A stretch of 41,500 nt of DNA from JASLBX01 sp036374175 (GCA_036374175.1 DASUUH010000055.1:1-41500); one strand, 5' to 3'; positions 15,990 to 25,161 are shown, counted from the first letter of the stretch. Numbers and translations are program-made. Notes: a model not told the origin generated them from the sequence alone.

Positions 15990-16649
15990 TCAGCCTCCGT
16001 CGGTCAGCCGCGGCTTGACCTCTAGACCCGCAAGGCCGTTCCAGGCCAGGTTGACCAGGTGTTTGGCGACGTCGGCCTTCTTCGGTTTGCGGACGTCGAG
16101 CCACCACTGGCCGGTGAGCGCCACCATGCCGACCAGCATCTGGGCGTACATCGGCGCGTACTTGGCGTCGAACCCCCGGGTCTTGAACTCGTCAGCGAGG
16201 ATGTGCTCGACCTGGCTGGCGGCGTCGGAGATCAGGCTGGCGAACCCGCCGGTCGACTGGGCCACCGGCGAGTCGCGGACGAGAATCCGGAACCCGTCCG
16301 TCGAGTCCTCGATGTAGTCGAGCAGGGCCAGCGCCGCCCGCTCGAGAATGACGCGAGGGTGTGCGGGTGCGGTCAGTGCCGAGGTGATCAAGTCGAGCAG
16401 GTGTTCCATCTCGCGGTCGACGACCACGGCGTACAAGCCCTCCTTGCTGCGGAAGTGCTCGTACACCACGGGCTTGGACACGCCCGCACGGCTGGCGATC
16501 TCTTCAATAGAGGCTCCGTCGAAGCCGCGCTCGGCGAACAGAGCGCGGCCGACGTCGAGTAGTTGTTCGCGGCGTTGCTTTCCGGTCATCCGGACCCGGC
16601 TCGGCGTCGCCCGGGGACGCGTCGTCACGGTTTCGGCCACACGGGCCAT
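15990..16649 (-). CDS. TetR-family regulator, probable repressor of the adjacent desaturase
   Basis: A 219-aa regulator with an N-terminal TetR helix-turn-helix. GKQRREQLLDVGRALFAERG leads into ASIEEIASRAGVSKPVVYEHF, followed by the conserved YxHFxSKExLY-type ending. The C-terminal ligand domain is divergent. Related actinobacterial regulators control fatty-acid desaturase genes. It begins 15 nt after the desaturase stop on the same strand, so the two form an operon. The palindromes ahead of the desaturase would make it autoregulated. An acyl-CoA effector is plausible by analogy but not shown here. Confidence 0.9.
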   Translation of the reverse strand: MARVAETVTTRPRATPSRVRMTGKQRREQLLDVGRALFAERGFDGASIEEIASRAGVSKPVVYEHFRSKEGLYAVVVDREMEHLLDLITSALTAPAHPRVILERAALALLDYIEDSTDGFRILVRDSPVAQSTGGFASLISDAASQVEHILADEFKTRGFDAKYAPMYAQMLVGMVALTGQWWLDVRKPKKADVAKHLVNLAWNGLAGLEVKPRLTDGG

Positions 16650-16664
16650 TATGCCTGGTGAGCC

Positions 16665-17651
16665 TCAGGGGGCGATCAGGGTCTTTTCGCCGCCGTAATC
16701 GTCGACCTTCTTGGCCTCGACACGCTCGGGGCTCGGCCAGCGAACGTCCCAGGCCCAGCCGAGTTTCTCGAGCGCCCAAATGATGCGAGCACTGGAGTCG
16801 ATCTGGCCCTTCAGGACGCCGTGCCGCGCACAGGTCGGGTCGGCGTGGTGCAGGTTGTGCCACGACTCGCCCATGGACAAGAACGCCAGCCACCACACGT
16901 TGCCCGACTTGTCGCGGCTGGCGAACGGACGCTCGCCGATGGCGTGGCAGATCGAGTTGATCGACCAGGTGACGTGGTGCAGCAGGCCGACCCGCACGAG
17001 AGTTCCCCAGAAGAAGGCGGTCAGCGCGCCCTGCCAGGACCACGACAGCAGACCGCCGAGCGCGGCCGGCAGCAACAACGAAACGGCGACGAGGGCGGGG
17101 AAGGCTTTACTGATCTTGCGCAGGTCCGGGTCTTTGATGAGGTCCGGAGCGTACTTGCGCTGGTCCGTCTGCTCGACGTCGAACATCCAGCCCATGTGGG
17201 CGTAGAACATGCCCTTCATCAGGGCGGGTACCGTCTCGCCATACCGCCACGGCGAGTGCGGGTCACCCTCCTTGTCCGAGAACTTGTGGTGCTTGCGGTG
17301 GTCCGCGACCCAGCGGATGACCGGCCCTTCGATCGCCAGGCTGCCGGCGATGGCCAACGCGTTCTTGACCGCACGGTTCGTCTTGAACGAGCGGTGAGTG
17401 AAGTAGCGATGGAAGCCGACTGTGACGCCGTGCCCGGAGATGGCGTACATCAGCACCGCGATGGCGACGTCACGCCACCCAAGCCAGCCGCCCCAGGCGA
17501 ACGGGACGGCGACCAGAATGGCGAGGAATGGGATGGCGATGAAGATGCCGAGGGTAATGCGCTCGGCGGTGGACTGCGTGTCAGTACTCAGCGTTCCCGT
17601 TGGGAGATCTTCAGATGGTGTGGGCGGTGTGGTGTCGGCGACGGTCGTCAC
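16665..17651 (-). CDS. Acyl-CoA/acyl-lipid delta-9 desaturase
   Basis: A 328-aa integral membrane di-iron desaturase that introduces a cis double bond into acyl chains. The three histidine boxes are intact: HRYFTH at 81-86, HRKHH at 118-122 and HNLHH at 265-269. Four membrane segments are arranged around them as expected. Eight or more histidines, including those of LHHVTWSINS, would bind the two irons. The GTG start at 17649-17651 is supported by AAGGAGGT about 4 nt upstream. The TetR gene follows in the same operon. It probably adjusts membrane fluidity. Confidence 0.94.
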   Translation of the reverse strand: MTTVADTTPPTPSEDLPTGTLSTDTQSTAERITLGIFIAIPFLAILVAVPFAWGGWLGWRDVAIAVLMYAISGHGVTVGFHRYFTHRSFKTNRAVKNALAIAGSLAIEGPVIRWVADHRKHHKFSDKEGDPHSPWRYGETVPALMKGMFYAHMGWMFDVEQTDQRKYAPDLIKDPDLRKISKAFPALVAVSLLLPAALGGLLSWSWQGALTAFFWGTLVRVGLLHHVTWSINSICHAIGERPFASRDKSGNVWWLAFLSMGESWHNLHHADPTCARHGVLKGQIDSSARIIWALEKLGWAWDVRWPSPERVEAKKVDDYGGEKTLIAP

Positions 17652-17699
17652 GACGACCTCCTTCCGGGATGGCGGTTCTTCAGGAAAGGTCTACCTTCC

Positions 17700-17713
17700 T
17701 TACGGCACCGTAA
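17700..17713. promoter_or_regulatory. TetR operator half-tandem, site A
   Basis: TTACGGCACCGTAA has perfect 5-bp and better arms (TTACGG/CCGTAA). It lies in the desaturase leader or core promoter, 49 bp before the start codon, and abuts site B. Confidence 0.65.
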
Positions 17714-17729
17714 CCTACGACACCGTAGG
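17714..17729. promoter_or_regulatory. TetR operator, site B
   Basis: CCTACGACACCGTAGG has perfect 6-bp arms (CCTACG/CGTAGG) and directly adjoins site A. Both share the core T/C-TACG-n4-CGTA. The tandem arrangement suggests two TetR dimers side by side over the desaturase promoter. Confidence 0.65.
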
Positions 17730-17779
17730 TAGCGCAAAGCGGTGTACCCGAATTGGCCCCCACGTAACCTCGGCGCGGG

Positions 17780-18658
17780 TTAGTTGCCCTGTCCGTTGCT
17801 GAGGAACCGCCCGATTCGGTCAGTGATCATGTGGTAGTCCGTGCCAAACCAGATGAAGTGCGTATCTGCCTCGCTGACGACGAGTTCTGCGTGTGGGATA
17901 CCGGTCGCGAGCGCTTCGGCCTGAGCAAATGGGACGGAGCGATCGTGGCGGCTTGCGACGATCAGAGTGGGTTGACCTATCTCCAATGTGCGTGCAGGCC
18001 CGTTGCGTAGGTCGTTGAGGAATCCCTGGCCCGAGCGCATGTAGGACAGCAGCGCGAGAATTGCCGCCCGGTCCTGATCGGTGAAGGCCGCGATGACCCC
18101 GCCTACGGGCTTGGTGGACAGATCGCGCAGCAGCAGCCGGAGGCCGATGTTTGGGGCGCCTCGCATGAGGCCGCCTAATGCGGCCCAGGTGACCTTTTCG
18201 GTCGTGCCGTTGAACAGCACATTCGCGCTTAACCGCGTCCGGAGGTCAGGCCACGGACGAGTCCCCACCGCGCTTTCCAGGATTAGCCGCTCGACGACCT
18301 GCGGGTAGCCGGCGGCCATTGCTACTGCGGTCGGTCCGCCCGCTGAGATGCCGACGACTGCCGCAATGCGCTCGATGCTGAGGCGCTCACACAGATGCCG
18401 GACGGCTCGGGCAAAGCCGTCTGGTGTCCCGCCCGAAGTGACCGGCGTCTTCCCGTAGCCGGGCCGAGACGGCACGAGCACGGTGTAGCCCAGGTCGATG
18501 AAGACGTCCTCACCAAGAGCGAGGCCGGCGTTCATGTGCCCGCCGTGGAAAACCACAACGGTCGCATCGCCGCGTTGGTCGAGCCGGTACTCGACCGGAC
18601 CGTCATCGAGGTCCGCTACAGCCGTGGGCCTACGGGGGTCAGTTATCGCCTGCGGCAT
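17780..18658 (-). CDS. Alpha/beta hydrolase
   Basis: A 292-aa alpha/beta-hydrolase-fold enzyme. The nucleophile elbow is GISAGG with Ser105, the acid is Asp238 in SRHDRSVP and the base is His266 in DTHFIWFG. The oxyanion region is VVFHGGHMNAG. No signal peptide is seen, so it should be cytoplasmic. The substrate is unknown; esterase, lipase-like or epoxide hydrolase-like activity would all fit. It lies upstream of the desaturase on the same strand, but the operators and 128 bp between them point to separate transcription. Confidence 0.88.
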   Translation of the reverse strand: MPQAITDPRRPTAVADLDDGPVEYRLDQRGDATVVVFHGGHMNAGLALGEDVFIDLGYTVLVPSRPGYGKTPVTSGGTPDGFARAVRHLCERLSIERIAAVVGISAGGPTAVAMAAGYPQVVERLILESAVGTRPWPDLRTRLSANVLFNGTTEKVTWAALGGLMRGAPNIGLRLLLRDLSTKPVGGVIAAFTDQDRAAILALLSYMRSGQGFLNDLRNGPARTLEIGQPTLIVASRHDRSVPFAQAEALATGIPHAELVVSEADTHFIWFGTDYHMITDRIGRFLSNGQGN

Positions 18659-18718
18659 GACTCCGATTGTGCACCGGACGAGCGAGCTCGATGTGTGCCG
18701 ACCAGATTGCCCGGTCGT

Positions 18719-19189
18719 CTACTCGCGCTCGGGATCAGTGACGTCGGCGATTTGAGCGTCGAGCACTCTGATCAGGTCGTCACCGTGTACTCGCGCCGAC
18801 ACGCCGTGGGCACCGCCGCCGATGGAGACCTCACGTCCGGCGATCCGCTCGTCCGCTACAACCGGCCACGGACGGGTAGAGCCGAAGGGCGTGATCGTCC
18901 CGCGCTCGTATCCGGTTACCTCCTTGGCGACGTCGGCGTCCGGCATCGACAGCCTGTTGACGCCCAGGAGGATGCGCAGCTTCGGCCAGGCGATGGTGCG
19001 GTCGCCCGGCACGAGCACGAAGACATAGTCGTCTTCCCCGCGGCGGACCACCATCGTCTTGATCACTGCTGCGGGCTCGACACCGCGGGCCACGGCCGCT
19101 TCGGCCAGGCTGCGGACCCGGCCGTGCCGGATGATCTCGTGGTCTATGCCGGATTCGGCTAGTGCCTTCAGGGCGCGCTCCTCACTCAC
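18719..19189 (-). CDS. YbaK/EbsC-family aminoacyl-tRNA deacylase
   Basis: A 156-aa YbaK/ProX-domain protein. Family members hydrolyse misacylated tRNAs such as Cys-tRNA-Pro or Ala-tRNA-Pro in trans. The segments VIKTMVVR, FVLVPGDR and GYERGTITPFGS correspond to the conserved editing-domain blocks, and the Lys of VIKT is the catalytic lysine expected in this family. The start is GTG at 19187-19189. It probably stands alone, 60 bp from the hydrolase gene. Confidence 0.88.
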   Translation of the reverse strand: MSEERALKALAESGIDHEIIRHGRVRSLAEAAVARGVEPAAVIKTMVVRRGEDDYVFVLVPGDRTIAWPKLRILLGVNRLSMPDADVAKEVTGYERGTITPFGSTRPWPVVADERIAGREVSIGGGAHGVSARVHGDDLIRVLDAQIADVTDPERE

Positions 19190-19295
19190 CCCGCCGAGTC
19201 TAGGCGCGGTGTCCCGTCCGGCGTCCTGGGCCGCTGACCAGGGCGGCGGGTCCTGGCCGAGGCAGCACAGTCAGCTGGGCACCATTGCCCTCTGG

Positions 19296-22200
19296 TTAGG
19301 GAACAACCCACCGCTGGTTTGCCTTGCCGTGGCAATTCCAAATGATCAATCTGGTGCCGTTGGCGCTGGAACCACTTTCTGCGTCGAGGCAGCGTCCGGA
19401 GCGCGGGTTGAACAGTGATCCGTCAGTGCGCGCTATCCATTTCTGCCCGCCGGTGCCGTTGCACGTCCACAGAACGGTTGCCGAGCCGTTCGTCGTGCGG
19501 CGTGCGTCCAAGCACTTGCCCATGGTGCGCAAGCTGCCGTCTTCATGTTGAGTCCATCGCTGGTTCGCACCGCCGTGGCAGCCCCAGAGAAGGATCTTGC
19601 TGCCATCCGCGGTACTGGAGCGAGCCACGTCCACGCACTTGCCGCCGACTCCGGTGATGATTCCGATATCGCCGAATACCCCGATCTCCCAGAGTGAGTA
19701 GCCCGACGACGTGGCGCGCGCGGTGCCGTATACGCGTACATACCGTGCCGCGGTGTGGGAGAAGGTGATGTGATCGGTTCCGCCGTTGCCAGTCGTAGTC
19801 GAGTAGACCGTTCTCCAGGTACTCCCGTCAGTGGACACCTGGATCCGGTATGTCTTTCCATAGGCGGCATCCCAATTGAGCAGGACTCGGTTGACCCGGT
19901 GTGTCATGCCGAGGTCGACTCGAAGCCACTGTGGATCAGATGAGGCGCTCAGCCATCGGGTTGACATCGATCCGTCGACGGCCTTGGACCCTTCGTAGCC
20001 AGACTTAGAGCTGGACACCCTGACGGGCCGGCCCTGGGCAAGATCCCGCTTGACTCGGTAGCTCGCCGTATAGGTCCTGGCCGATGCGGGTGTGGTGATG
20101 TTGTGGGTGCGAGCCCCACCGTCGGACCACGTCGCGAAGCGGTAGGCCTTGTCGCTGCGTACCTGGATCAGACCGGCCGAGATTGATCCGCTGGACCGAA
20201 CGATCGCCCGGCGGGTAAAGGGTGCCCTCGCCGTGCCGGCGAGGTAAGTCAACCGCAGGCGGCTCGGGCTCGAGGCGAACGTCAGATCGGCTGTCTTCGG
20301 GTCCAGCCGGACGCTCTTCGTATCGGACAAGCCTCCGGAGTCCTCGGCAGTGAGCCGCAACTCCAGGTACGACGGATACTCGTGATCAGGAGTCGTAAAG
20401 GTGCCGCTTGTGCCTGTGGTTGTGGTGATCTGGTGGGCGTGGCAGTTGCTCGGGCAGTGGTGCATGATGAGCGTCCACGTGAGCGCCGACGCGGGCAGAG
20501 TCCCGTCTTGCGGATCGACGGCCGTGCCCGAAAAGCCGATGGTGTCGCCAACTCTCCAGGTAGTTCCCGGGCTTGGCCCGGTAATTGTGGCCGTAGGCGC
20601 GGTGTTACCCACGCTGATCGTAGCCGTCGCCGTGGCCCGAGCGCCCTTGCTGTCGGTGACCTGCAGCCCCACGACGACCCTGCCGTTAGTTGTGTAGGTG
20701 TGCTGCACGGTGGGGGAGGTGGAATCGTCGTACTGCCCGTCTCCGTCGAGATCCCAGGCGTAGGTCAGTGGATCGCCGTCCGCGTCATGAGAGCTTCTGG
20801 CGTCGAACGCCACGGTCAGCGGCGCAAGCCCGCTCGTCGGTTCGGCCTTGATCTGTGCAGTCGGCGGGTTGTTGGTGGCGCTGTAGACGTAGCGAACGAT
20901 CCGGCCGTTGTCGTAGTCGACGGCGAAGATGTCACCGCCCGGGCCCGCCCGCAGACCCGTGACGCCGTATCCGGTGGCGAACGTGACGATGTTCGCCTGG
21001 TCGGGCAGTCCCCCCGCTCCTGGTCGCATGGCCCACACGCACTTACGGCTGTAGTCAGCGAAGAACAAGGCGCCGCGATACCCGGACGGGTAGTTGCCGC
21101 CCGGGTAAAAGGCCAGGCCGGATATGGAGGAGCTACCGGTGCCACAGGTCTCGCCGGAGACCACCTTGGCGTTGTGGTGGTAGGCGTAGTACGGGGCCTT
21201 CACCGCGCCGGAGCCGGCGGCGTACAGCTGCTGGCACAGCCTCAAGTCGGCTCTCTCGTAACCCGGCTGGCGGCCTGACCCCTCGTAACATGGCCAGCCG
21301 AAGTTGGACACGCCCGCAGTTGGGCTGACCACCACCCGATTGATTTCCTCCCAACCGTTCCAACCGACGTCGCCGATCCATACCTCGTTCGTTCCTGGCC
21401 GGACGGCGAACCGGAACGGGTTGCGCAGGCCGTACGCCACGATCCGGCGCGCATTCGGGTCACTACTGCCGGCTTGCGGGTTGTCCGGCGATGCGAACCC
21501 GGTGTTGGGATCGATCCGAATCAACGACCCATCCAAGGTCACAGGATCGGCTGAGGTCCGAAGATCCTGCGAACGCAATGCGCCGCCCTCGGCTGACGGC
21601 GGTGCCAGTGCGGTCCCGACCGGTGACGGCGGATCGCCGCACGGGTTGTCCGGAGTGACATCAGATGCGGTGTAGCCGTCCTGGCCATAGTCGGTGTAGC
21701 TGAAGCTGGCCCCGTCGCCACCAGTCGCGTAGAGCATGCCGTCCGGTCCGAACGCCAGCGATCCGATCGAGTGGCTGGGAAACTGCTGGCACCAGTCCTC
21801 GATCATCACCTGCTCGGCCACCGTCGACCCGGACTGGGTCAGCACCGACAACCTGCCGCTGACCTGACATCCATCACTCGTCGGACCCGGCGGTGTCGGG
21901 CACGGATCACTGGTAGCGCCTGCTGTTCCCCACTTCGGGTACCGTCCGCCGATAAGGCCGTCGTATGTGTACAGCACATACATCCGCGGGTCGGTTGGAA
22001 AGTTGGGATGCAGCGCAAAGCCGAGCAGCCCACGATCCCAGTAGTTGTGAACCTTGGTCCTAAGGTCGGCGAACACGCTGGGCGAGGTGTCTGCGAGCGA
22101 GTCGAAGACCTTGATGATGCCGCTCTTTTCGGCTACGAACACCCGGCCGTCGGCGGCGAACTCGACGTTGGTGGGGTGAACCAGTCCGCCGAAGACGACC

Positions 22201-22334
22201 TGCTCGCTGAAGCCGCTCGGCACCGCAGTGGCCTGTGCAGGAGTGGTGTGCGCCACGACGATTCCACTGAGAACGACTAAGGCGGCGGTGATCGCCGCGA
22301 CAAGCCGATGCGGCGAGACACCAATGTCGCTCAT
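19296..22334 (-). CDS. Secreted multidomain PQQ-type sugar dehydrogenase with PKD, F5/8C and ricin-lectin modules
   Basis: A 1012-aa exported protein. A signal peptide occupies about residues 1-38 and is followed by a glucose/sorbosone-dehydrogenase beta-propeller (about 43-485). Its features include HPTNVEFAADGRVFVAEK, LLGFALHPNF, the SHSIGSLAFGPDGMLY strand and IGDVGWNGWEEIN. A PKD domain (about 488-570, with DADGDPLTYAWDLDGDGQ) follows, then a beta-sandwich linker with a CPSNC pair. A discoidin F5/8C domain lies at about 765-890, and a C-terminal ricin-B lectin at about 893-1012 has three QxW repeats (QRW, QKW, QRW). The enzyme probably oxidises sugar ends on extracellular glycans to which the lectin domains bind. 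The start is ATG 22334; a TTG at 22349 is less likely. Confidence 0.9.
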   Translation of the reverse strand: MSDIGVSPHRLVAAITAALVVLSGIVVAHTTPAQATAVPSGFSEQVVFGGLVHPTNVEFAADGRVFVAEKSGIIKVFDSLADTSPSVFADLRTKVHNYWDRGLLGFALHPNFPTDPRMYVLYTYDGLIGGRYPKWGTAGATSDPCPTPPGPTSDGCQVSGRLSVLTQSGSTVAEQVMIEDWCQQFPSHSIGSLAFGPDGMLYATGGDGASFSYTDYGQDGYTASDVTPDNPCGDPPSPVGTALAPPSAEGGALRSQDLRTSADPVTLDGSLIRIDPNTGFASPDNPQAGSSDPNARRIVAYGLRNPFRFAVRPGTNEVWIGDVGWNGWEEINRVVVSPTAGVSNFGWPCYEGSGRQPGYERADLRLCQQLYAAGSGAVKAPYYAYHHNAKVVSGETCGTGSSSISGLAFYPGGNYPSGYRGALFFADYSRKCVWAMRPGAGGLPDQANIVTFATGYGVTGLRAGPGGDIFAVDYDNGRIVRYVYSATNNPPTAQIKAEPTSGLAPLTVAFDARSSHDADGDPLTYAWDLDGDGQYDDSTSPTVQHTYTTNGRVVVGLQVTDSKGARATATATISVGNTAPTATITGPSPGTTWRVGDTIGFSGTAVDPQDGTLPASALTWTLIMHHCPSNCHAHQITTTTGTSGTFTTPDHEYPSYLELRLTAEDSGGLSDTKSVRLDPKTADLTFASSPSRLRLTYLAGTARAPFTRRAIVRSSGSISAGLIQVRSDKAYRFATWSDGGARTHNITTPASARTYTASYRVKRDLAQGRPVRVSSSKSGYEGSKAVDGSMSTRWLSASSDPQWLRVDLGMTHRVNRVLLNWDAAYGKTYRIQVSTDGSTWRTVYSTTTGNGGTDHITFSHTAARYVRVYGTARATSSGYSLWEIGVFGDIGIITGVGGKCVDVARSSTADGSKILLWGCHGGANQRWTQHEDGSLRTMGKCLDARRTTNGSATVLWTCNGTGGQKWIARTDGSLFNPRSGRCLDAESGSSANGTRLIIWNCHGKANQRWVVP

Positions 22335-22362
22335 ATGGCCCCCAACCAATGGCCCCCCACCG
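22335..22362. repeat. Tandem 14-bp duplication upstream of the dehydrogenase start
   Basis: ATGGCCCCCAACCA (22335-22348) is followed directly by ATGGCCCCCCACCG (22349-22362), and a third partial ATGGC comes next. On the minus strand this duplicates the G-rich ribosome-binding region just before the ATG. It may have arisen by slippage and could affect translation. Confidence 0.5.
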
Positions 22363-22506
22363 ATGGCTCGGCGAGCCGGCCAATGCCCCCGTGATCACCG
22401 TACAACGGTCAACGTCACTCTGACAATGAACTCATCGGCCGTGACGTTTCGCTGCGGGACCGTCGTTCGTCCGAGGGGCCAACGACATGACAAACTTGGC
22501 GTGCGA

Positions 22507-22577
22507 TCCCGGGTAGTGTAACGGCAGCACCCTTGGTTTTGGTCCAAGTAGTAGGGGTTCGAATCCTCTCCCGGGAG
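22507..22577 (+). tRNA. tRNA-Gln (UUG anticodon)
   Basis: The acceptor stem TCCCGGG (22507-22513) pairs with CCCGGGA (22570-22576), followed by discriminator G. The anticodon stem-loop is CTTGG-TTTTGGT-CCAAG, giving anticodon TTG for codon CAA. The T arm AGGGG-TTCGAAT-CCTCT and a D arm are present. CCA is not encoded. It precedes glmU, as in many actinobacteria. Confidence 0.95.
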
Positions 22578-22588
22578 CTGCGGGCTGG

Positions 22589-22618
22589 TTCAGTCCGTCG
22601 CCACTCCAGCAGGTATCG
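22589..22618 (+). promoter_or_regulatory. Candidate promoter for glmU-prs
   Basis: TTCAGT (22589-22594) and TATCGT (22613-22618) are separated by 18 bp, 41 bp before the glmU GTG. AGGAG at 22645-22649 is the likely ribosome site. This is a pattern match only, and readthrough from the tRNA is also possible. Confidence 0.35.
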
Positions 22619-22659
22619 TCGTGCCTGCCTTGCCACCGATGTCCAGGAGCCAGTGCTAA

Positions 22660-24129
22660 GTGAGCACACGCCCGGCCGCCGTGGTCGTTCTCGCAGCCGG
22701 CGAGGGCACCCGGATGAAGTCTGATATCCCCAAGGTCCTTCATGAGATAGGCGGCCGCAGCCTGATCGGCCACGCCGTCGCCGCGGCCGCTGGCCTCGAG
22801 CCGCACCACCTGGTTGTCGTGGTGGGCCACGGGCGAGACGAGGTGACCGCCCACCTCGCTGAAGCCGCACCCACGGCGGCCACCGCCGTGCAGGATGAGC
22901 AACTTGGTACCGGCCACGCGGTCGGCTGCGCTCTCGAGACGCTCCCAGAACTGGACGGCGTTGTGGTCGTCACGTACGGCGACGTACCGCTGCTCACCTC
23001 GAAGACGCTGCACGATCTCGTCGACATGCACGTGGCGGACGACAACGGCGTCACTGTTCTGACCGCCAGGCTGGACGATCCCCAGCAGTACGGACGGATT
23101 GTTCGTGGTGGCGACGGCACGGTGCTCGGCATCGTCGAGTTCAAGGACGCGTCGGACGAGATTAAGGCGATCAACGAGATCAACTCGGGTATCTACGCGT
23201 TCGATGCCGAGGTGCTTCGCACCGGACTGGCGCACCTGACCGCCGACAACGCTCAGGGCGAGCTGTACCTCACCGACGTGCTCGGCATCGCGCGTGAAGC
23301 CGGGCGGCGGGTCGGTGCCCTGCGAACCGACGACGTGTGGCAGACCGAAGGGATCAACGACCGCGTTCAACTGGCCGCACTGCGCAGGGAACTCAACCGT
23401 CGCGTTCTCGAGAAGTGGATGCGAGCGGGAGTCACCGTCGTCGATCCGGAGACGGTATGGGTTGACGTCAGCGTCGAACTGGATCGTGATGTAGTGCTCC
23501 ACCCGGGTGTCCAGCTCCACGGCGAAACGCGGATAGCGGCGGGCGCCGAAGTCGGGCCGGACACCACGCTGACCGACTGCGTAGTCGAAGCACGGGCGAG
23601 TGTGGTGCGAACCCATGGCACCGGCGCAGAGATAGGGCCGGAAGCCACCGTCGGTCCGTACACCTACCTGCGTCCTGGCGCACGCCTCGGACCACGGTCC
23701 AAGGCGGGTGCCCATGTGGAGATCAAGGCGTCGACGGTAGGAGAAGGAGCGAAGGTGCCGCACCTCTCTTACGTCGGTGACGCCGAGATCGGGGCCGGGG
23801 CCAACATCGGAGCGGCCACCGTCGTCGTCAACTACGACGGGGTGGAAAAACACCGGACCGTCGTCGGCGAACATGCCCGGGTTGGCAGCGACACCATGCT
23901 GGTCGCGCCGGTGACGATCGGCGACGGTGCCTACACAGCGGCGGGGTCGGTGATAACCGATGACGTCCCACCAGGAGCGATGGGAGTCGCGCGCGGCCGC
24001 CAGCGCAACATCGAGGGTTGGGTCGAGCGCAAGCGTGCGGGTACTCCCGCGGCCGAAGCAGCGCGCCGAGCGAAGGCGAGGCACACTGGTGACGAAACAG
24101 ACGCCGGTGACGAGGGGAGCGCCACGTGA
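22660..24129 (+). CDS. glmU: Bifunctional GlmU: GlcNAc-1-P uridyltransferase / GlcN-1-P acetyltransferase
   Basis: A 489-aa bifunctional enzyme that makes UDP-GlcNAc for peptidoglycan and surface glycans. The N-terminal nucleotidyltransferase has LAAGEGTRM at 11-19 and Lys25 in IPKVLHEIGG. The C-terminal half is a left-handed beta-helix of hexapeptide repeats (roughly 255-455), including RPGARLGPRSKAGAHVEIK, the NYDGVEKHRT block and a final acetyl-CoA-binding segment. A charged C-terminal tail is typical of actinobacterial GlmU. GTG is the start. Its stop overlaps the prs start (GTGA). Confidence 0.97.
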   Translation: MSTRPAAVVVLAAGEGTRMKSDIPKVLHEIGGRSLIGHAVAAAAGLEPHHLVVVVGHGRDEVTAHLAEAAPTAATAVQDEQLGTGHAVGCALETLPELDGVVVVTYGDVPLLTSKTLHDLVDMHVADDNGVTVLTARLDDPQQYGRIVRGGDGTVLGIVEFKDASDEIKAINEINSGIYAFDAEVLRTGLAHLTADNAQGELYLTDVLGIAREAGRRVGALRTDDVWQTEGINDRVQLAALRRELNRRVLEKWMRAGVTVVDPETVWVDVSVELDRDVVLHPGVQLHGETRIAAGAEVGPDTTLTDCVVEARASVVRTHGTGAEIGPEATVGPYTYLRPGARLGPRSKAGAHVEIKASTVGEGAKVPHLSYVGDAEIGAGANIGAATVVVNYDGVEKHRTVVGEHARVGSDTMLVAPVTIGDGAYTAAGSVITDDVPPGAMGVARGRQRNIEGWVERKRAGTPAAEAARRAKARHTGDETDAGDEGSAT

Positions 24130-25103
24130 GCGGGATCAAGGCAAGCAGCCAGAAGATTCTGATGCTCTTCACCGGCCGGGCGCACCCGTCACTCGCCGAA
24201 GAGGTCGCCGGGGAGCTGGGTGCTGAGCTAGTGCCCACCCGGGCCGAGAACTTCGCCAACGGTGAGATCTACGTCCGCTTCGAAGAAAGCGTCCGAGGCA
24301 GCGACGCGTTCGTGATCCAGAGCCACACCACTCCCATCAACGAGTGGATCATGGAACAGCTGATCATGGTGGACGCGCTGAAGCGGGCCTCCGCTCGGCG
24401 CATTACTGTCGTCATACCGTTCTACGGGTACGCCCGCCAGGACAAGAAGCATCGTGGCCGCGAGCCGATCTCCGCACGCCTGATCGCCGACATGTTCAAG
24501 ACTGCCGGGGCGGACCGACTGATGGCCGTCGACCTGCACACCGCGCAGATCCAAGGCTTTTTCGACGGCCCGGTCGACCATCTCTGGGCGTTGCCGCTGC
24601 TGGCCAATCACATCCAGCGCAAGTATTCGACGGCGAACATGACGATCGTTTCACCGGACGCGGGCCGGGTGCGCGTCGCCGACCTGTGGGCCGACCGGCT
24701 CAGTGCAGCGCTGGCGATCATCCACAAGCGGCGCGACCCGAACGTCGCCAACCAGGTCAAGGTGCACGAGGTGGTCGGCGAGGTCGAGGGCCACACGTGC
24801 TTGCTTGTAGACGACATGATCGATACCGCCGGAACCATTACCCAGGCGGCAGACGCGCTGATTGCCAACGGCGCCGAACGAGTGATCGCCGCGGCCACGC
24901 ACGCGGTTCTGTCCGGACCAGCTGTTGATCGGCTCAAGAATTCGCAGATCGACGAGGTCGTGGTCACCAACACGCTGCCGATCTCCGAGGAGCGGCGGTT
25001 CGACAAGCTGACCGTGTTGTCCATTGCGCCATTGCTGGCGCGCGCCATCCATGAGGTGTTCGAGGACGGCTCCGTTACGAGCCTGTTCGACGGAAACGCC
25101 TGA
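24126..25103 (+). CDS. prs: Ribose-phosphate pyrophosphokinase (PRPP synthetase)
   Basis: A 325-aa class I PRPP synthetase that converts ribose 5-phosphate and ATP to PRPP, the precursor of nucleotides, His, Trp and here also decaprenyl-phosphoribose. The flexible-loop and ATP-binding segments FYGYARQDKKHRGREPI and VDLHTAQIQGFF are conserved. The PRPP-binding loop LLVDDMIDTAGT lies near residues 226-237. Translational coupling to glmU through a 4-nt GTGA overlap is the standard actinobacterial arrangement. Confidence 0.98.
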   Translation: MSGIKASSQKILMLFTGRAHPSLAEEVAGELGAELVPTRAENFANGEIYVRFEESVRGSDAFVIQSHTTPINEWIMEQLIMVDALKRASARRITVVIPFYGYARQDKKHRGREPISARLIADMFKTAGADRLMAVDLHTAQIQGFFDGPVDHLWALPLLANHIQRKYSTANMTIVSPDAGRVRVADLWADRLSAALAIIHKRRDPNVANQVKVHEVVGEVEGHTCLLVDDMIDTAGTITQAADALIANGAERVIAAATHAVLSGPAVDRLKNSQIDEVVVTNTLPISEERRFDKLTVLSIAPLLARAIHEVFEDGSVTSLFDGNA

Positions 25104-25161
25104 TCGTGGTGGCGATCGAAATTGCCACGCTGCCGATTCGCGCCGAAACGTAAAGCGCAGG

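Noticed and set aside
22432..24084. A long open minus-strand frame (550 codons) antisense to glmU.
   Set aside because: It overlaps the well-supported glmU and has no recognisable motifs. Long spurious frames are expected opposite high-GC genes.
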